Shown here in pieces: positions 23,561-34,564 of a stretch of DNA of 64,000 nucleotides. This stretch comes from Sclerotinia nivalis (Eukaryota > Ascomycota > Leotiomycetes > Helotiales > Sclerotiniaceae). The stretch's first letter is position 1, and every line of letters begins with the position of its first letter. A program made the translations under genes and the position numbers. Location: the NCBI GenBank assembly GCA_029531795.1, contig JAPEIS010000009.1:1116001-1180000 (forward strand), in the 5' to 3' direction. Under the pieces are notes generated by a model, which was not told the DNA's origin, made no database searches, and saw nothing but the letters and a program-made list of their open reading frames with translations.

Positions 23561-24212
23561 AAATGAGAGTCAAATGATTTATGCGATATATATACATATA
23601 TATATTGTACAAAAGAAGTGAAATTTTTGGTACGTATCAAATGCTCAAACTTAAGAATATAGTAGTGATAAACCAACCTTGTCAGCTTACCACTATACTG
23701 TAATTCATAGGCCATGATTAAACGTGAACTTGCTCGACATATATATGCATGCCATCACATCAACCACACAGAATTCATTGGTGAGCTTGCGAGCTTGCAT
23801 CACGGTGGCCTAGATCATCTAAGCCACTGAAGATGCTGCAACAATTGTATAACTCAAATCGTTTGAAGTAGAGAATCGGCGCTATATTTGTCCGTGAGGA
23901 TAGTATTGCGTGAGAGATGAGATTGAAGAGGCAAGAAGTGCGCGCCGGCGATATGATGTGGGCTGGTGTCGAAGGAAAATGAATGATTATCACGTGATAA
24001 CGGGCTCTAGCGTGCGCAGGTCGCGTTTAATCCTGAGCACCAGTTGCACCGCGAGAGTAGATTGCAACCAAATACCAAAACCTTTCTCTATGTTTTCATT
24101 TGTTTTGTTTTTGCTTTCCATGAATTCAAAGTAACAAATTCTTTGCTTCTGAATTGAGCGCACATAAGTGCCTACATTTCTATCCGCATATTCGCATTCC
24201 AATCTCAACAAA
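23561..24212. promoter_or_regulatory. Divergent promoter region between the NLR-type gene and EME1
   Basis: A 652-bp interval between opposed start codons. It contains TATATATACATATATATA near 23586-23605 on the NLR side and a perfect CACGTG palindrome at 23987-24000. Confidence 0.5.
23987..24000. promoter_or_regulatory. Perfect 14-bp E-box palindrome TTATCACGTGATAA
   Basis: The core RTCACGTGAY is the form bound by Cbf1-type bHLH factors in fungi. It lies 213 bp upstream of the EME1 start and 427 bp upstream of the NLR-type start. The binding factor is inferred from the motif. Confidence 0.45.
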
Positions 24213-26213
24213 ATGCAGGAGTTTGTTAATTTGATAAGTTCAAGTCCGGAGCCAGAGCTTCCAAAGGCTCGCACCAAAGTCGCACCTATAGTTACCTCCG
24301 AAGTTCCTCTCAAAGACACATCACAAAATATCCCCAGGCCACCCACAGTGCAGCTCTTTGACTATAGTTTTGCCAATTTCGACAATTCGGCAAGTACCAG
24401 AACAGCTGAGGTCTCGCCCTCAAATCCGTCTACTAAATCCAAACCTTCTAAGACAATCGAACTTGACGATGGCAATGCAATTCAATTGTGGTCTGATGAT
24501 TTTGATACGACGCTTGGTTCCGTATTAAGTAGCACATCTGCGAAGCGGAATGCTGGTTTCTCGAAGCAATACAAAGAGGATAACGCTCCTATCGAAATTA
24601 CAGATTCAGATGATACATCTACCTCTCCACCACCTGCGAAACGGTGGAAAGAGTCGCCACCGAGAGACAAACTTCCCAGGGCCGCAGGCGGATACAAGCG
24701 CACCATTTCGAATATTGAGTCCGTTCAAACGAGTAAAGCAAGACCATCCAAATACAGTTTAAATAGGTCGAAGTCTATGGGCGCAGACCCGTTATTGTTT
24801 ACAAGCTCGCCAGATGTGTCTGCCGTAAGATCAAGGTATGGAAAAGGAAAAGGTTTGTCCAGTCGATATGATGACGATGAAGATGCGGTGGAGATACCAC
24901 GGAAGAAAGCAAACAAGCCAGACCCTGTGGAGCTCGAAGACTCGGATGAATTTCCATCCATTGAGAATTTGAAATCCTGGAATCCGCCACCAACAGATGC
25001 GGAGATATCTGATGAGCCGACTGCACATTATTATGACGACGATACAACTCTTGAGAGGAAGAGGCGGGGGAAGGTTGATAAGTCCAAAGAGAAGGCTTTG
25101 AGCGCGACAGAAAAAAAGGCAGCAAAGGATGCTGAAAAGGAGCAAAAGCGTATCGACAAAGAATATGCTAAGGCTGAGAAGGAGCGAGAAAAGGAAAAGG
25201 CAAGGGATCTGGCTAAAGTCAACATCGATCGTACCAAACCTGAAATTTCGACTCCAGAAATGATCGTCGATTTACCTTCATGCATCCAGGATAAAAGTAA
25301 CATGGCATTGAGAGCTCGAATCGATATTTTACTCCAAGAATTAAATGTTCAGCAGTCCCAATGGGAGAATTCAGACCTAGTCATTAAGTGGCGTCGAAAG
25401 GTCATTTCGGAATACAACGAAGAAAGTGATATCTGGGAACCTAAACCACTGAAAATTAAGAATGAAAAGCACATTCTATGTGTTTTACCAGCCAAGAAGT
25501 TCGTTGATATGGCTTTAGGGAGAGGGGATATGGATTTAGAGACTCATGTTTCCATCCTCAAATCAGACTTCGAATCTTGCAATGTTGTATATCTCATCGA
25601 GGGTCTCACAGCATGGCAAAATAAAAATCGGAACATCAAAGACCGGCAATACAAGGCCGCTGTCAGAAGTCGAATTCCAGAAGACGAAGCAGCTAGTGCT
25701 AGCAGTAGTCAGAGACGAAAAATGCCACAAGCCGATGAATACATTGAGAATGCAGACAGTGCAATTGAGGACTCTTTGCTCAACTTGGAAGTTCTCCATA
25801 AAGTAAAGTATTGGCTTACGAGTAATGCACAAGATAGCGCAAAATGGGTCTCCCAATTTACCAAGCACATCTCTACGATTCCATATCTAGCCCAACGCGA
25901 AGCTCTCGGTTTGAATTTTTGTATGGCGGGTGGTCAGTTCAAATCCGGGAAAGATGCTACGGATACGTATATTAAAATGTTAGAAGAAATACACCATGTT
26001 ACAGAGAAGATGGCGGAGGGTATAGCAGCTGAATATCCTACACCTCAAGCTTTGTTAAAAGGATTTAAAGAAAATGGTCCGTTGGCATTGGAAGGGTGTC
26101 GAAAATTGGCAAATAAGAATGGTTCACTTACAGATACGAGGATTGGGAAGGCGATCAGTAGAAGGGTGTACAAGATTTTTATGGAAATCGATCCGGACAG
26201 TTTTGATATATAG
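24213..26213 (+). CDS. EME1: Crossover junction endonuclease non-catalytic subunit Eme1
   Basis: Partner of Mus81; the heterodimer cuts branched DNA such as stalled forks and nicked Holliday junctions in the nucleus. Intronless, 666 residues from the first ATG (24213, CAACAAAATGC context). The N-terminus (MQEFVNLISSSPEPE) is typical of fungal Eme1. Residues up to about 340 are disordered with acidic/Ser motifs of SUMO-interaction type (EITDSDD, ELEDSDEF), and 290-345 is a Lys/Glu-rich helix. An ERCC4-like fold starts near residue 405 (KHILCVLPAKKF, VSILKSDFESCNVVYLIEG). It lacks the ERKxxxD metal site, as expected for the non-catalytic subunit. A C-terminal helix-hairpin-helix region (GPLALEGCRKLANKNG to RRVYKIFMEIDP) completes the family layout. 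It is divergent from the NLR-type gene. Confidence 0.88.
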   Translation: MQEFVNLISSSPEPELPKARTKVAPIVTSEVPLKDTSQNIPRPPTVQLFDYSFANFDNSASTRTAEVSPSNPSTKSKPSKTIELDDGNAIQLWSDDFDTTLGSVLSSTSAKRNAGFSKQYKEDNAPIEITDSDDTSTSPPPAKRWKESPPRDKLPRAAGGYKRTISNIESVQTSKARPSKYSLNRSKSMGADPLLFTSSPDVSAVRSRYGKGKGLSSRYDDDEDAVEIPRKKANKPDPVELEDSDEFPSIENLKSWNPPPTDAEISDEPTAHYYDDDTTLERKRRGKVDKSKEKALSATEKKAAKDAEKEQKRIDKEYAKAEKEREKEKARDLAKVNIDRTKPEISTPEMIVDLPSCIQDKSNMALRARIDILLQELNVQQSQWENSDLVIKWRRKVISEYNEESDIWEPKPLKIKNEKHILCVLPAKKFVDMALGRGDMDLETHVSILKSDFESCNVVYLIEGLTAWQNKNRNIKDRQYKAAVRSRIPEDEAASASSSQRRKMPQADEYIENADSAIEDSLLNLEVLHKVKYWLTSNAQDSAKWVSQFTKHISTIPYLAQREALGLNFCMAGGQFKSGKDATDTYIKMLEEIHHVTEKMAEGIAAEYPTPQALLKGFKENGPLALEGCRKLANKNGSLTDTRIGKAISRRVYKIFMEIDPDSFDI

Positions 26214-27059
26214 GAGGGTGCGGATTTTGGAGTCTGGGGCACATGCTTGGGGCTCTTGGGAAGAGAGGTTGGCGGGATACTATCAATGTATGTTCTTGGG
26301 GAGAGGCATTCAAAAGTCTTTCCCCAGCACGAGGATCTGGGTGGTTTTTGGTGGTCAGAAACTTTTGCCCTCAACGTTAAAACGAGTTTTGGGGTTAACG
26401 ATATCTTGGTAGGGCGGTTTATGGCGTATTGAGTTTTGGTTTTGTACATGCATTGATATTTACTGTAACAGTATATCTTGTCTTACCATACACAAATATA
26501 CAGGCATAAGTCATACATCATCTAACATTCATCACAATCATTTCTCTCCTCCAAAATATTCATCAATATAAAGGCTCATGATACTTGTGCTCGAGAGAAA
26601 TGCTAGGCATTCTTGAATCAAAATACAGCTAGCGGTAAGGATTACTTGGATGATAACTTCTCTCTCTTCAAGAGGAACAGATGGGTATATTGATTATTGG
26701 AAAAAAGATCTTCGCTTTAAATGTGTTATGTTGTTTAACTTTTAACCCGCTCACTCATTAACCAACTTATGATCTCATACTCTCTTTTCGTTTCTACCCT
26801 TAAGTTGTAATTTCGTATTCATTCCTCGTCTCATTTCTACATCAGTAGTGGGTGGGAGAGGTGATCATGTTTATACCTCCTTAGCTACCATAGTCCCATG
26901 GTCCACATGCAGTCGCCGAGACATGTCCTGTCCCGTCCGTATCCCCATCCCTAAACCTTCATAAAACCCCCCCATTCCTCCCTATCCAATCTCGTCCCAA
27001 ACAAAATATCCCAATGAGTAAATCAAACCAAAGCAAAACAACCCCAAAAAATCAACCCA
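26214..27059. other. Intergenic stretch between convergent genes
   Basis: Open frames at 26074-26449 overlap the EME1 3' end and have no domain. The rest is 3' UTR-like and pyrimidine-rich sequence. Nothing recognised. Confidence 0.5.
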
Positions 27060-27692
27060 TCAAACCAGAACCTCTTCAATCTCATACTGTTCATCAAAAC
27101 GTCTGTTGGCTTCTCGTCTAGCTCTCCGTTCCCGTTCTCGTTCCCGATGTCGTAGTTCGTCTTCGTGGGTATCTCGTTCTCGTCTTGTTCTTTCATGTGA
27201 TTCGTAGTCATGGATTGTTCCTCTACTTTCTCTCCTATTTTCTCTGTCCCTTTCCCTCTCTCTGTCCCTGCGATCTCGATATCTCCATTCTTCTTCATCA
27301 TCGTCATCGATATCATCGATATCCCGTCGTCTCCTTTCATCATGCGACTCTCTAACATCCCTCCCATTCCTCTCATCACGTCTAGTCCCAGCCCTCTCAC
27401 CAACATCTCTCCTCTCGCCCCTCTCCCTATCCCCATCCCCCCTCCCCTCCCCATCAAAAAACCCCCCATTCTCAAGCAACTGTTCCATCCCCACCACCGT
27501 CGCCGCAGCCGCCATACGACTTTTCCACGGTCCCCCCTCTACCAACAACGTCGCACCGATCGCTAAGCCCATCATCCCCAACGTCGCTGCTAAATTCTTC
27601 GTTGTGATTTTCTTTTTTTCATGTCGAGAATGAGAATGAGGATAAGAATACGATCTCTCGTTTCTCGAGTAATGGTGTTGATGTCGCGACAT
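27060..27692 (-). CDS. Hypothetical protein with Gly/Ala hydrophobic segment and charged Arg/Asp/Glu tail
   Basis: Single exon, 210 residues, start ATG at 27692. The N-terminus is His/Ser/Tyr-rich and basic (residues 1-32). A hydrophobic, glycine-rich segment follows (LAATLGMMGLAIGATLLVEG, about 35-54), then a second Ala-rich stretch (MAAAATVVGMEQLL). Residues about 82-200 are almost entirely Arg, Asp, Glu, His, Ser, with RD/RE dipeptides, a DDIDDDDEEE acidic run and the end RRFDEQYEIEEVLV. Such proteins recur as hypothetical proteins in filamentous ascomycetes. The reverse strand is open too (27210-27566), but only because of the biased composition. The layout suggests a membrane-associated or glycine-zipper-like segment with a disordered charged cytosolic tail. 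Function unknown. The 5' side (27693-28400) looks like an ordinary promoter. Confidence 0.65.
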   Translation of the reverse strand: MSRHQHHYSRNERSYSYPHSHSRHEKKKITTKNLAATLGMMGLAIGATLLVEGGPWKSRMAAAATVVGMEQLLENGGFFDGEGRGDGDRERGERRDVGERAGTRRDERNGRDVRESHDERRRRDIDDIDDDDEEEWRYRDRRDRERERDRENRRESRGTIHDYESHERTRRERDTHEDELRHRERERERRARREANRRFDEQYEIEEVLV

Positions 27693-29594
27693 TTTATCTG
27701 GATTTCAACCTTGATCCGGGCGCATCGACTCGAATTTCTTTCTCGAAAAGCGTTGAAAAATCACAACCCAAAAAGTCAAAAATCCTCAAAATCATACGAA
27801 ATGTAATAAATAAACAAATGAATAAATGAATCACACAAAATAACCTCCCTCTCAAATACCCCTCTGCTCTGTCTCATAAACTCTTTCCTGAATCCTTATC
27901 AATCACAAGCTCAATATAAGTCAACAAGTCAGTCACAAGTGAGGCTGATGCTGAGCCACCCAAAACCGCCCGTTGCCTGAAGATCTACGGGTGGTTTTTT
28001 TTTAGTTGTGTGGGGCGGGGGCAAAATCGTGCAGAAATAAATGTGAACCTATGATTATTTTTCTTCTTCATGTATCGAGTTGTGTTTTCGGTATGGTATG
28101 AAAATTTCAGGGCTGAAGATGCCTGGAGAGTGGGAACTTTTGGTGGTGGATGGAGGCTAAACTTAGATTCTGCGATAAGATAAGGTTATCTATCGATGCG
28201 TTTTGGGCACAAATATTTGTTTTGTGGATATTATGAGAGCGGTTCAGAGCGGTTTAGAGCGGTTTAGAGCTTGCTTTTATAGTGTATGGATGGAAAGCTG
28301 GATTACATCGTTTTGCTGGATTCATGGATAGGTAAGATCTTGACAGTTGATTGATTCACTGTGTAAGAATAAGACAATGGTCTGATCTGATGTGTTGCGC
28401 GCGTGATATATTGCCAATGTCAGGATCACGTGACCAATGTATTTCGATTTCGATTTTCCAAGTTGACGTGCGAAGTTGACTTGTGAAGATCACAAGCGCA
28501 TTCTAATTCTATATCTTCGTCTACCTACCTAGTAAAGTACAATACTAAGATCTCAAAGACGATATCGTATCTACTAAATACCTAAATAGCATTTTACACC
28601 ACTGAAAAGCATCTCATCTCATCTCATCTTTCTTAATTCATATTCATACACCCTAATACTAGCTGAAGACTTCCTATCACTGGACCCCATCCCATCTCAT
28701 ACCTACAATATCTAAGATCTTATATCAATCACGAGAAATTATTTAAACGTTAATATAATCCACCCTATAAACTAAACCCTAACCGCATCATTCTCAAGAC
28801 AATCCCTCGTATCAACACCCGGCTCCCGCCTCTACAACTCAACACCTCCACTTAACCACCTACCGACACCACACCACACGACTCCCCCTCCCTATATCAC
28901 CTTAACGAACCAATCAGCTCTCCCCTATTACGGTATCGTATCCACATCGTGTGATCTTCCCGTCGTTACAACGGGTACAACAGATTAAAAATACGGATAC
29001 TCGTAATATAGCATAGACAACAAAAACAGAACAAACTCTAAAATTCCATCCTCTCCATCCCATCTCCAGCGTCGGTATCGATATCGATATCAATCCCTAC
29101 TATGTATGCCATCTCATGTTCTGTACCTAGATATAGATATCCCATCCCATCCCCTACATTTCCACCATTACCCATATAAATCCAAACGATCCAAACAACC
29201 CAACCCCTCCTTCCCGAGGTCCTCCAAGAAAATTCCAACCACACACCGTAAAGTACTCAACTACCTAGTATCTAGTATCCTAATATATAAATCCAAGAAA
29301 CAGTTTCACTTGTACATACACTTTCAATACGAGACGCGAGAAACAAAGAGGGGAAAGGAGGTCTTGGCATATGGAAGATGCAGGGTGTGAATCCGTATTC
29401 AACGATGAACGATGAATTTACGCTTCACCGTTGAAAGACGTGGCAATCCACTTACTTGAAATCCATATATAAAATAATTTGTATTCCCATGCTATTCTAC
29501 TGATTGTTCGATATTTTGATCAATCAATTACTACTATTACACCCGTTCGTTGTTTATTGTTTGTTGTAGATATTATTTCTAGTAATTTTTAAAA
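27693..29594. other. Intergenic stretch (divergent promoters of hypothetical gene and peroxidase)
   Basis: About 1.9 kb. Contains a short tandem repeat GAGCGGTTTA at about 28236-28270, a TCACGTGACC E-box near 28427, and a CATCT/CATCC-rich pyrimidine region. No gene seen. The frame at 29106-29390 has no domain. Confidence 0.5.
28236..28270. repeat. 10-bp tandem repeat (GAGCGGTTTA)n
   Basis: Three to four units in a row, the first with C in place of T (GAGCGGTTCA). Spacer DNA. Confidence 0.7.
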
Positions 29595-31275
29595 ATGAAG
29601 ACCCTATCTTTGATCGGTATGGGCTTGTTGCCCGTGCTGTCGGTAAACGCAGTTTATACCTGGCCTTCAAAGTACGATGAGATAGAGGATACCCTTTACC
29701 TTCAAGCGGGTTACAGGCGGTTCGGGTTCAGAGACGGTAAGTCATGGGGAAATATATATCTTCAGCAGTCATCAGAGCTTTTCATTAATTCTCAAATTAG
29801 GTGTTACGCCATGCGGTTTCTCATCTTCAGGTGGTGGTCGACAGACGGCTGGGGAATGGATAAGAACGGCTTACCATGATATGGCTACCCATGATGTAGA
29901 GACTGGTCTTGGAGGACTTGATGCTTCTATAGCTTATGAGCTTGGTCGTGCAGAGAATCCTGGTGCGGCTTTCAATGGTACCTTTGCGTGGACAAACAAC
30001 TTTTTCTCAATCAGATCGTCGACAGCCGATCTCATCGCGTTGACCGTCGTTGTTGCCTCCATGGCATGCGGAGGTCCAGTTGTTCCATTTCGAGCTGGAC
30101 GAATCGATGCCGGCCAGGCTGGTGTCCCTGGTGTCCCTCAACCTGATCAAGATTTGGCAACGCACACTGCAATCTTCGCAAAGCAGGGCTTCAACGCTAG
30201 CGAGATGATTACCATGGTAGCATGTGGACATGTTCTCGGAGGAGTTCATGGTGTCGATTTCCCCCAGATTACTGGCAATGATAGCGACACCAATTTCCCA
30301 CATTTCAACAGCGAACACGACCAATTCACCAACACCATCGTAACCGAATATCTAGAGGATAAATCAATTGACGTGCTTGTGGTTGGCAAAAACGACACCT
30401 TTAATTCCGACAAGCGTATCTTCGGTGCTGATAACAACAAAACCATGACTGCCCTAGCAGATCCAACTAATTTTCAAGCGCAGTGCCGCGACATTTTTGC
30501 GCGCATGATCGACACTGTTCCTGCAGCCGTCACACTTTCGGAAGTCATCACACCCATCGAAGTGAAGCCAACGGAGATTGTTCTTTCCTTAGGTGCAAAC
30601 AACACCTTATCCTTCACAGGATCTATCCGCGTGCGTACCACCAACCGCAATGCCGACAACGTTACTGTATCCCTTCAGTACCGTGATCGTAATAACAACC
30701 CTTCAAACACTATCATCTCAACCGACCGCCCTCACTACCAAGAAGGCCAAAGCTATGGATTCGACAGGGAGGTCTTCACCTTCTATGCATTCGACACTGT
30801 TCTTGATGTTACATCAAGCATCTCATCTTTCGACGTTATCATACATACAGCTGGCGAAGCTGATGAGATCAACACCAACAATGGCCTCGGATTTCCCATC
30901 TCAGACGCAATTCTTTTGCAAGCACCACAATCCTGTCAACCACAAACATCCATCAATGACGCAGGCCAGTGGAATCTAACCATCACTGCCGCGGTCCGCG
31001 CCGATCGTGTCGGCGAACCTGTAGCTTTTGACTGGGCTTACAAACGCGCCACCCAAGGCGTAGCTGTGAGTCAAGTGGAAGTACAACGTACGGTTATGGA
31101 GAAAGCGAGTGAGGAGATTGGCGGTGGATATTATTTATTCACGGCGACAAAACCAATCGATACGGTACAGTGGCTGACAACGTTTGACCTGGTATTGGGG
31201 GAGGGAGACAATGTCTCGAAGCTTGAGTTCTTGTCGACCGGGTCGTTGGACACGACCTGCCAGCCTTTTCCTTAA
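29595..31275 (+). CDS. Secreted haem peroxidase, class II-like (plant-type fold)
   Basis: Extracellular peroxidase using H2O2 to oxidise phenolic or similar donors; the substrate cannot be read from sequence. Two exons: 29595-29736 and 29801-31275, with a 64-bp intron (GTAAGT...TTAG, phase 1), give 538 residues. Residues 1-19 (MKTLSLIGMGLLPVLSVNA) form a signal peptide. The distal haem pocket is RTAYHDMATHD (Arg and His three apart, residues about 71-81). GGLDASI follows as the Ca-site-like element, and the proximal His lies in MITMVACGHVLGG. The peroxidase domain ends near residue 285. A further C-terminal region of about 250 residues with beta-rich composition and several N-glycosylation sites follows, a two-part layout seen in ascomycete versions. 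Classic lignin-oxidation residues were not evident. Confidence 0.82.
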
Positions 31276-31605
31276 GCTGAATGAGGATTTGAATTTTGTA
31301 TTTCATAATAACGAGACTGTTTCTTAATGATAAATGAAATCCCAAAATCAACGATACTTCTGATAAATGAGATCCCAAAACCAACGATACTTCTGAAGAT
31401 GTCTAAATCCTGGCTATAAGCTGGATCCGTGAAGGTTAGATAGTCTGGTTGGACGAAAAGGTACAGGCCCGGGAAGATGCACACAGCATCCTGAAAACTA
31501 AGAGGAGTGCAAGGATATATACAGTGGGACATACTCGATATTGTCCGATATAGCTGCAGAACACAACATCTCCTCGGACTTTAACAACATTCCACAATAT
31601 AAACA
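31276..31605. other. Convergent 3' region with short tandem duplication
   Basis: 330 bp between the peroxidase stop and the HTD2-like stop on the opposite strand. Holds a two-copy 33-bp tandem repeat; otherwise nothing seen. Confidence 0.6.
31329..31394. repeat. Two-copy 33-bp tandem repeat
   Basis: GATAAATGAAATCCCAAAAT-type unit repeated head to tail with two substitutions (A/G and T/C), just downstream of the peroxidase stop codon and probably in its 3' UTR. Confidence 0.8.
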
Positions 31606-32732
31606 TCACCACCGTTCAATTTTACCTACCATTGCCACATTCCCAAACCCATCTACAATCTTAATCTCAGAGACCTTTTCTTTTTCCTCCTCCATCAATA
31701 TCCTATATGACTCTCCTACATAAAGCGGACTCGTAGCTCTATACGTGACTTTTTTCGGCAACAATACTTTACCAATATTATCCACTATAGCTTTTTCCTC
31801 TTTCTTTCCTATAATATGTCTCCAGAAATCAACCATATGTATTAAATTCAACGGACCATGCACAACACAGTCCCGATGTCCCTCTACTTCCCGGCACCAC
31901 TCACGATTATAATGTATTTTATGCGCGTTGAATGTTAGAGCCGAGAAATGGAACAGGGAAACGGGGGTATGAGTGATATCGCGCATGTATGGGGCGGATG
32001 GAAATGGAATGCGAAGGGGTAATGGTGGAAGGGGAAGGGGATTGTTCGGATCGATTGCTCGCCTGAATATCCAGTTCCTGGTTGTTCGTTGAATTAGTAT
32101 GTATTGTCAGTTACAGAAGTTTGAAATCAAATCTGCCTCATCTTTGCTCCGTGTGTATAACTTTCCCTTTGAATACAACATCATGGCAAAATAAGTGTCA
32201 CATACCTCTTATCCACAAGCGCAAGTCCCTTGAAATTCTCAAATCTCTTCTCCACCCTCACAACCAGCATATCCTCCCCCTCTCTCGTCCTCTTCGCCTC
32301 CGCACTTTCCAACTTCGTCTTTTCCGCTACCTTCTGCCCCACAACCAGCTCATTCCCACTAACCCATTCCAATTCCCCTCCAGCCCACATTCTCCTTGTA
32401 AAAGGTCCTGGCGGATTGAACATCCTATCTGATCCATCAGCCCCCAATTTATGCTCAGCATCCGATGGAGTGAAATATACAAGATGGTGACATGGAGGAA
32501 TGGGAATGGGATTAGGCTTTGGGGTGGTGGTAGTGGTGGGGGTGGTGAAGGCATTAGGAAAGGGAAGCGTGGCATTTAATCGGCGGAGTTGATTTATATC
32601 GAGGCATTGTGAGTGGATCAAGGGTTCACGCGATTTCCAGTCTTGGAGAAGCATATCGGCGAATACAGATGCGGCTGCAGGTTTGATGTTATGGAGACGA
32701 CGAGTGCCATAGTTGAGGAGTGAGTGTGACAT
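31606..32732 (-). CDS. HTD2: Mitochondrial hydroxyacyl-thioester dehydratase type 2-like (hot-dog fold)
   Basis: Predicted 3-hydroxyacyl-thioester dehydratase of mitochondrial fatty-acid synthesis, also annotated in fungi as mesaconyl-C4-CoA hydratase-like. Two exons: 32732-32206 and 32077-31606, with a 128-bp intron (GTATGTG...CAACCAG), give 332 residues. The start MSHSLLNYGTRRLHN is the first ATG in the frame and is basic, fitting a mitochondrial presequence. The first half has the family block FTRRMWAGGELEWV after HHLVYFTPSDAEHKLGADG. After the junction (DKRNWIFRR) comes the hot-dog half: PVSLFHFSALTFNAHKIHYN, with the catalytic-type Asn/His, then VVHGPLNLIHMVDFW. The C-terminal YVGESYRI block also fits. 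A second ATG in another frame just upstream (near 32776) could make an upstream reading frame. Confidence 0.78.
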
Positions 32733-33551
32733 TGTGAGAAAAAATGAAAGAATTGGAAGAGAGAAGGAAAGACATTTTGAGATCTGGGGTAAATTGTTAG
32801 TTAATACTAGGTAAGCTTTCCTTATCCCCGACAATATTCACGTGCCACAGCTCGAGCACGGGTACTAAATTAAATTTATTTCCGGGGCCCTATCATCCTA
32901 GAAATCTCCACTAAATAAGAGTTCGGACACTGATAACTTTGAATGAACGTCCTCAACCTCAACCTCAACCTCTTTACTTTTTCCATTTCAAGAATCAAAT
33001 TGTACAAAAACGTTGTAAATTTATTATTAAGATTTGTGCTTCAAAAAGAAATCCGAAACGTTTCATCTGATCTTCAATTCATGCACCTGGTGGATACCAA
33101 TTGTTTTAGACGCCATCCTATGGGTTTCCGAAAAGGATGCATGAAACCAGAGGGATGTTTTAAAATCACGGAGTTCGCAAGTAAACAAATAAACGATTCG
33201 CAAAACAATCCGGAGAGACTAGGTAGGTGATTTGAATTTCGTACGTGTTTGCAAAGTTTGTGTTTTACTACGATCAAAGCTTGCTATTGTATGGGTACGA
33301 GTACCCCTGGAAAATATTGATAGACAGATAGATTTGAATGTCCCATTCATTGCGCCGAGAAGGATGGATCATCGCGCAAATACCCATTACCTTCGTCCAC
33401 AAACCCCCTCCAAAAATATCGAGTTTAAACTCCCCTCCTCCCTCCCTGTCCATCATCAATTCATATCGTGCCAATAAAAGCATCATTTCCTGTGCATCAC
33501 TAGACGTGAAAATCGCGAATAGTTGTGAGTGAAAATGAAAAGAAAATTCAT
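32733..33551. other. Intergenic stretch upstream of HTD2-like gene
   Basis: Promoter of the HTD2-like gene plus the 3' side of the Myb gene. Overlapping short frames on both strands (32943-33532) lack domains. Nothing recognised. Confidence 0.5.
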
Positions 33552-34564
33552 TTAAGACATCTCCCTGCTTTCTTCCAATCTCTTGATCATTTCTCTCTCT
33601 TTAGGGCTACGAGGACTAGCATCGATACCGAGAAGTGCTGAGATACTGGTAGCGTTGTTCCTGGCTTCTTGGCCTGGCGATGGCAATCGTGGAGGAGCTT
33701 GGGTGTTGTAGTGATAACTTGCTGGGTTGATATTTGGCATATCTGGAGATACACATGGGGTTGGTGGCCCCTTGGATGCAACATCTTGCTTCCAGGTTTC
33801 CTCTAACAAAAGAGGGGATACACCTCCACCATACTCAGATGCGATAACGTTCCAGAAGGAGTTTCGATGAGCTTCGTAAACACGACGAAGACGCTCCTTG
33901 TCAACACTGGCAACGGTGACTGGCGTTGAGGTCATGATACAATCGAGACGGAGGGTTTGATTGGCGGCAGAATCGGTAATTGCACATCGAGAGGGACAAG
34001 GCTTGGGTAGAATAGCAATGGGGTGGCCAAGAGTTCGAGAAGGGCTGTTGGAAGCTGAGCGAGATAAGAGTGAAGATGCAGATGGGAGCTGAACGTGATG
34101 AGGTGATTGGGGTGAGTAGTTGTAGGCAGGTGGTGTCGCTGGGAGATGTGTAGTTTCATTGATTGGAGATGGCAGCCGAAGAGGGAGGACCGAAGATTCT
34201 GACGTAGAGCTACCGGAAGAGTTCATCGAGTTAGTGCGCTTGCGGCGATTGCTCCCATGGGACAATTGATGATAGTGGAGACGGCAAGCCAATTCAGTCT
34301 TTTTCAAATGCGAAGCGATGTGCTTATAAGGCATTTTTTGGAGACGAGTTTGGAGAAGATAAACTTCCTATAGAGAACTTGGTTAGTAAGTTTCTTTATG
34401 ACATATTGTTATTCTATTCGTACCTCATCTTCGCTCCATGCTCTGCCACCACCAGTAGAAGCCGTTTTACGATTCTTCTGGATACCATATTCGTGTCGCT
34501 GGGTCACGTCAACTGGAACGTATGTAGATGATGCCACTTGGGTGTTCATTTGGTTCGAAGACAT
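33552..34564 (-). CDS. Myb/SANT-like DNA-binding protein
   Basis: Predicted nuclear DNA-binding regulator. Two exons: 34564-34424 (47 codons) and 34367-33552, with a 56-bp phase 0 intron (GTACGA...CTATAG), give 318 residues. The Myb-like domain crosses the junction: RAWSEDE then EVYLLQTRLQKMPYKHIASH, followed by LKKTELACRLHYHQL (residues about 38-80), with the spaced Trp/aromatic positions of a SANT repeat. A second degenerate helix set is at about residues 200-235 (DKERLRRVYEAHRNSFWNVI then SPLLLEETW). Between and after are Ser/Pro-rich disordered regions (SGSSTSESSVLPLRLPSP). The C-terminus (SPKEREMIKRLEESREMS) is helical and charged. No target can be inferred. The long AT-rich 5' region (34565 onward) suggests extended upstream control. 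Confidence 0.72.

Noticed and set aside
27210..27566. Plus-strand Pro/Ile/Ser-rich frame
   Set aside because: Opposite the Arg/Asp/Glu-rich tail of the hypothetical gene; open because of biased composition.
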